A stretch of DNA of 8,251 nt from JBBIRW01 sp037441565 (GTDB lineage: Bacteria > Desulfobacterota > JBBIRW01): assembly GCA_037441565.1 (NCBI GenBank), contig JBBIRW010000024.1, forward strand, positions 1 through 8,251, given 5' to 3'. Each line of letters begins with the position of its first letter. Position 1 is the stretch's first letter. Made by a program: the position numbers and the translations under genes. The notes under the pieces were generated by a model. That model was not told the origin of the DNA. It did no database searches and saw nothing but the letters and a program-made list of their open reading frames with translations. Below, one piece after another: positions 5,768 through 8,251 of this stretch.

Positions 5768-7737
5768 AGTGAAACATTAATGTAATTGAGAATTAATCTC
5801 AATGCACCTCCCACTGCAAATGCAAACGGAAATATAAAAGCCGCCATCAAACATGCTGTTTTTAAACCCCTCTCTTTTATAATGATAAAGAAGTTAGCTA
5901 TACATGGAACAAATAGTGTTATTGTAACAAGACTTACCACTATCTGTTTGCTATCAAGTAAGCCCTCCTTTGCCATCATATATAATCCTGCTGCTCCATA
6001 ATCTCTTCTAAGAAATCCAACGATAAATGCCTCTGTAGCCTTAGAAGGAAGACCAAGTACCCCCTGAACAAGTGGAGATGCTATTTTCTCTGTAATTGAA
6101 AGCATCCCTATCTTATCCATAAAGAATAGCAATGCCGTTCCAAGTATGAATAGTGGAACAGCTTCTTTCAGATACCACTCTATTCTTGCCAGCGTTTTCA
6201 TAAATATATTCGAAAATACTGGCATCCTTATTGGAGGTAGCTCAAGTATAAAGTCCGATCCTCTTCCTGGTATAACGATTGCTGCAAGATAACCTACAGT
6301 TATAATAACAAGGATTATCGCTGCTGCCCAGATTAAAGATGCCTTAACTGAAAGTGCACCAAGCATTCCCATAATCACCCCCAGCTGTGCAGAACAAGGT
6401 ATCCCGAGAGCGAGAAGCAGTGTCACTATAATTTTTTCTTTCTTTGTCTCAAGAATACGCGTTGTCAGTGTTGCCATTGTGTCACATCCCAGCCCGAGAA
6501 CCATGGGTAAAACAGCCTTTCCATTAAGACCAATAATTTTGAATACCCTGTTAACCATAACAGCCAGTCGAGGAAGATATCCTGAATCCTCAAGTATCCC
6601 GAATGCAATGAAAAAAGTACCCACTATCGGTAACACAATTGCAATAGAATATGTCAAAGCCATTGTTATTATTCCATAATCTCCAATAAGAAAATCCTGG
6701 ATTATTGTGAAAGGAATAATTGCTCTAAAGATTTTTACAAAAAAGGGATTTATATACTCACCGAACAATTTTTCTTCAAAAAAATCAACAAGCACCTGTG
6801 CACCAAACTCACCAACGAATTTGTACATTGCATATATCACAAACAATAAAATAAAATAGCCCCACACAGGATGCATCGAATATCTGCCTATAAGCTCATT
6901 CATCCTTTTTTCCGTAATCCTTCCTGTTTCCATAACGTTTTCAATTATTTCATCTATTAACCTCAATCTTCTCTGATTTATTATGATTGAGAGGCTTTCG
7001 GTGAATCTTGATTGGATCTCACGCCTTATCTCAGAAATTTTCTTGATGTCATCTACTGAGAGCTTATTTTGCAGCCATTCGTTAATGCTTTGATCCCCTG
7101 CAATAAGCAGCATGGCTATGAATCTTTTTGAAATATTCGCAACAGGAAGGATATCCTCAATCCTTCTTATTCCCTCTTCAATAATATTATCGTATATCAA
7201 CTTGAACGAAGATCTTCTTACCCTTAACAGGGCATTCTTCAACCTATCTATTCCCTTTTTCCTTATTGCGACAGTGGGAATAACGTCAACGCCCAGTATA
7301 TCGGATAGTTTCCTGTAATTAATGGAAATGCCCCTTTCATATGCCTCATCTTCCATATTTAAATTGAGGATGAAGGGTAATCCCATCTCTACAAGCTGAA
7401 GAGAAATCAAGAGGGCTCTTCTAAGATTCTTGGCATCGGCAACCTGAATAACGGCTTTTGTTTTCTCATTTAAAAGTATATCCCTTGTTACTTTCTCATC
7501 TTCACTTTTTGGTATAAATGTATTTATCCCTGGTGTGTCTATAAGAGTATACCTTCCTTCCGGAGTTTCCATATTTCCATAACATATTTCCACTGTTGTT
7601 CCGGGATAGTTTGATATAGTTACGTATCTGCCGGTTAGGCATGAAAATATAACACTTTTCCCAACGTTCGGATTACCGATAAGGAGGATTGTTCCCTCAT
7701 TGCGTATTAATTCCTTAGATTGTTCGCAATTATGCAT
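5764..7737 (-). CDS. feoB: Ferrous iron transporter FeoB (GTP-gated, inner membrane)
   Basis: FeoB imports Fe(II) through a polytopic domain governed by an N-terminal GTPase. The 657-residue protein shows G1 GNPNVGKS (21-28, with N24 at the K+-coordinating position), G2 in ISNYPGTTVE (41-50), G3 DTPG (67-70) and G4 NMED (127-130). A helical linker runs to about 285 and the membrane domain from about 290. The Gate regions are GLGCDTMATLTTR (415-427) and GIPCSAQLG (445-453), with VPCIANF near 610-616. Cysteines C418, C448 and C612 occupy positions conserved in FeoB. The first Gate has DTM where common FeoBs have NVP, and G5 (about 154-158, PTVAI) is degenerate, suggesting a distinct clade. The protein is shorter than the 700-770 residues typical of enterobacterial FeoB. 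The start has GAGGAG 4 nt upstream and lies 45 nt after fur. The stop overlaps the next start (ATGA). Confidence 0.97.
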   Translation of the reverse strand: MHNCEQSKELIRNEGTILLIGNPNVGKSVIFSCLTGRYVTISNYPGTTVEICYGNMETPEGRYTLIDTPGINTFIPKSEDEKVTRDILLNEKTKAVIQVADAKNLRRALLISLQLVEMGLPFILNLNMEDEAYERGISINYRKLSDILGVDVIPTVAIRKKGIDRLKNALLRVRRSSFKLIYDNIIEEGIRRIEDILPVANISKRFIAMLLIAGDQSINEWLQNKLSVDDIKKISEIRREIQSRFTESLSIIINQRRLRLIDEIIENVMETGRITEKRMNELIGRYSMHPVWGYFILLFVIYAMYKFVGEFGAQVLVDFFEEKLFGEYINPFFVKIFRAIIPFTIIQDFLIGDYGIITMALTYSIAIVLPIVGTFFIAFGILEDSGYLPRLAVMVNRVFKIIGLNGKAVLPMVLGLGCDTMATLTTRILETKKEKIIVTLLLALGIPCSAQLGVIMGMLGALSVKASLIWAAAIILVIITVGYLAAIVIPGRGSDFILELPPIRMPVFSNIFMKTLARIEWYLKEAVPLFILGTALLFFMDKIGMLSITEKIASPLVQGVLGLPSKATEAFIVGFLRRDYGAAGLYMMAKEGLLDSKQIVVSLVTITLFVPCIANFFIIIKERGLKTACLMAAFIFPFAFAVGGALRLILNYINVSL

Positions 7738-7782
7738 ATTACTCCTCTATGAGAACTGCCACTTCTGATCTTTCCAGATCGA

Positions 7783-8217
7783 TCAATCCTTTCTGCAATC
7801 AGGACATTGCCCGTACAACTCCATTTTATGGGCAATAAGTTTAAAGTTATACTTTTTCGCAACCCTTGATTGAATTCTTTCAATATCATCGCTCTCAAAT
7901 TCAATGATCTTTCCACATGAGATACATATGATATGATCATGATGCATTCCCTGAACTACCTTCTCATATCTTGTATATCCATCACCAAAGTGTCTCTCAT
8001 CAGCAAAGCCACTGTCTGACAGAATCTTCAATGTCCTGTACACGGTGGAATAGCTAATGCGTCCATGCTTTTTTCTTACCTTGTTAAGGATATCCTCTAT
8101 ACTTGGATGATTGAGTGATTCAAGGAATGTATTTATGATGGCAATCCTCTGCTTTGTTATTCTCAGTCCCTTTTCTTTAAATAATGATTTTATTATCTCT
8201 CGGTTCAATAAATTCAT
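7783..8217 (-). CDS. fur: Fur-family metal-dependent repressor
   Basis: Fur proteins bind Fe(II) and repress iron-uptake genes. From the ATG at 8217 the protein has 144 residues. A winged helix contains the recognition segment GRISYSTVYRTLKILSDSGF (52-71). It is followed by metal-site residues (H37 in NHPS, H76 in ERHFGDG), MHHDHIICISCGKIIEF (91-107) and C-terminal HKMELYGQCPDC (130-141). Two CxxC pairs (C98/C101, C138/C141) can hold structural Zn. Fur is favoured over PerR or Zur mainly because of the feoB neighbour; ligands alone do not exclude them. An in-frame TTG at 8244 would add nine residues, but it sits inside the Fur-box palindrome, so the ATG is preferred, although no clear Shine-Dalgarno site precedes it. 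As first gene of the operon it probably represses itself and the feo genes. Confidence 0.9.
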   Translation of the reverse strand: MNLLNREIIKSLFKEKGLRITKQRIAIINTFLESLNHPSIEDILNKVRKKHGRISYSTVYRTLKILSDSGFADERHFGDGYTRYEKVVQGMHHDHIICISCGKIIEFESDDIERIQSRVAKKYNFKLIAHKMELYGQCPDCRKD

Positions 8218-8226
8218 GATATTGCA

Positions 8227-8245
8227 ATTGAAATTTATTTTCAAT
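8227..8245 (-). promoter_or_regulatory. Fur-box-like operator before fur-feoB
   Basis: The + strand reads ATTGAAATTTATTTTCAAT. The outer seven bases of each arm are perfectly complementary around a 5-bp centre. Viewed as 9-1-9, eight of nine pairs match. The length and TTGAAA/TTTCAA arms agree with Fur-box variants of the TGAAAAT-n-ATTTTCA kind. It ends 10 bp upstream of the fur ATG, so bound Fur could block transcription of the whole operon. The promoter itself is probably at or beyond the right window edge. Confidence 0.7.
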
Positions 8246-8251
8246 AATAAT

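Noticed and set aside
7767..7780. GATCT-ttcc-AGATC hairpin between fur and feoB
   Set aside because: A short 5-bp stem without a T tract is not a terminator. The 45-nt gap and good feoB ribosome site favour one transcript.
7783..8244. Longer fur start at TTG 8244
   Set aside because: The TTG lies inside the Fur-box palindrome and adds nine residues not expected in the family. The ATG at 8217 is more likely.

Overview
The window reads as an iron-acquisition locus from a Gram-negative, AT-rich bacterium. Two predicted outer-membrane beta-barrels and several Sec signal peptides indicate a double membrane. A Feo (ferrous iron) system suggests access to Fe(II), so an anaerobic or microaerobic life. 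The FeoB and DtxR variants resemble those I associate with Desulfobacterota, Geobacter-like bacteria and Nitrospirota. That placement is an impression and was not searched.

All nine protein genes lie on the minus strand, so transcription runs from the right edge to the left: fur (8217-7783), feoB (7737-5764), a 63-residue cysteine-rich protein (5767-5576), a DtxR/FeoA-domain protein (5574-4906), apbE (4895-3954), a coiled-coil porin (3932-2568), a periplasmic FMN-binding protein (2538-1981), a polytopic membrane protein of unknown function (1980-1033) and a small MetA-type beta-barrel (1084-287). Gaps are 45 nt or less. Two gene pairs overlap (4 and 52 nt) and two almost abut (0 and 1 nt). 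I see no terminator or promoter inside, so this is probably one operon. A 19-bp Fur-box-like palindrome (8227-8245) sits just before the first gene.

After the operon, an initiator tRNA-fMet gene (195-119, minus) has its own consensus sigma-70 type promoter (238-211). Positions 1-38 hold a small repeat/hairpin sequence resembling the edge of a dispersed mobile element.

My reading of how the genes work together is inference. ApbE covalently attaches FMN to the periplasmic FMN-binding protein. The eight-helix membrane protein may supply electrons to it. The porin and MetA-type barrel open the outer membrane. The flavoprotein may then keep iron reduced for import by FeoB, assisted by the FeoA-like domain and the small Cys-rich protein. 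Fur and DtxR are two unrelated metal-sensor families in the same transcript. The coupling of an envelope flavoprotein module to Feo is the most interesting feature of the window.
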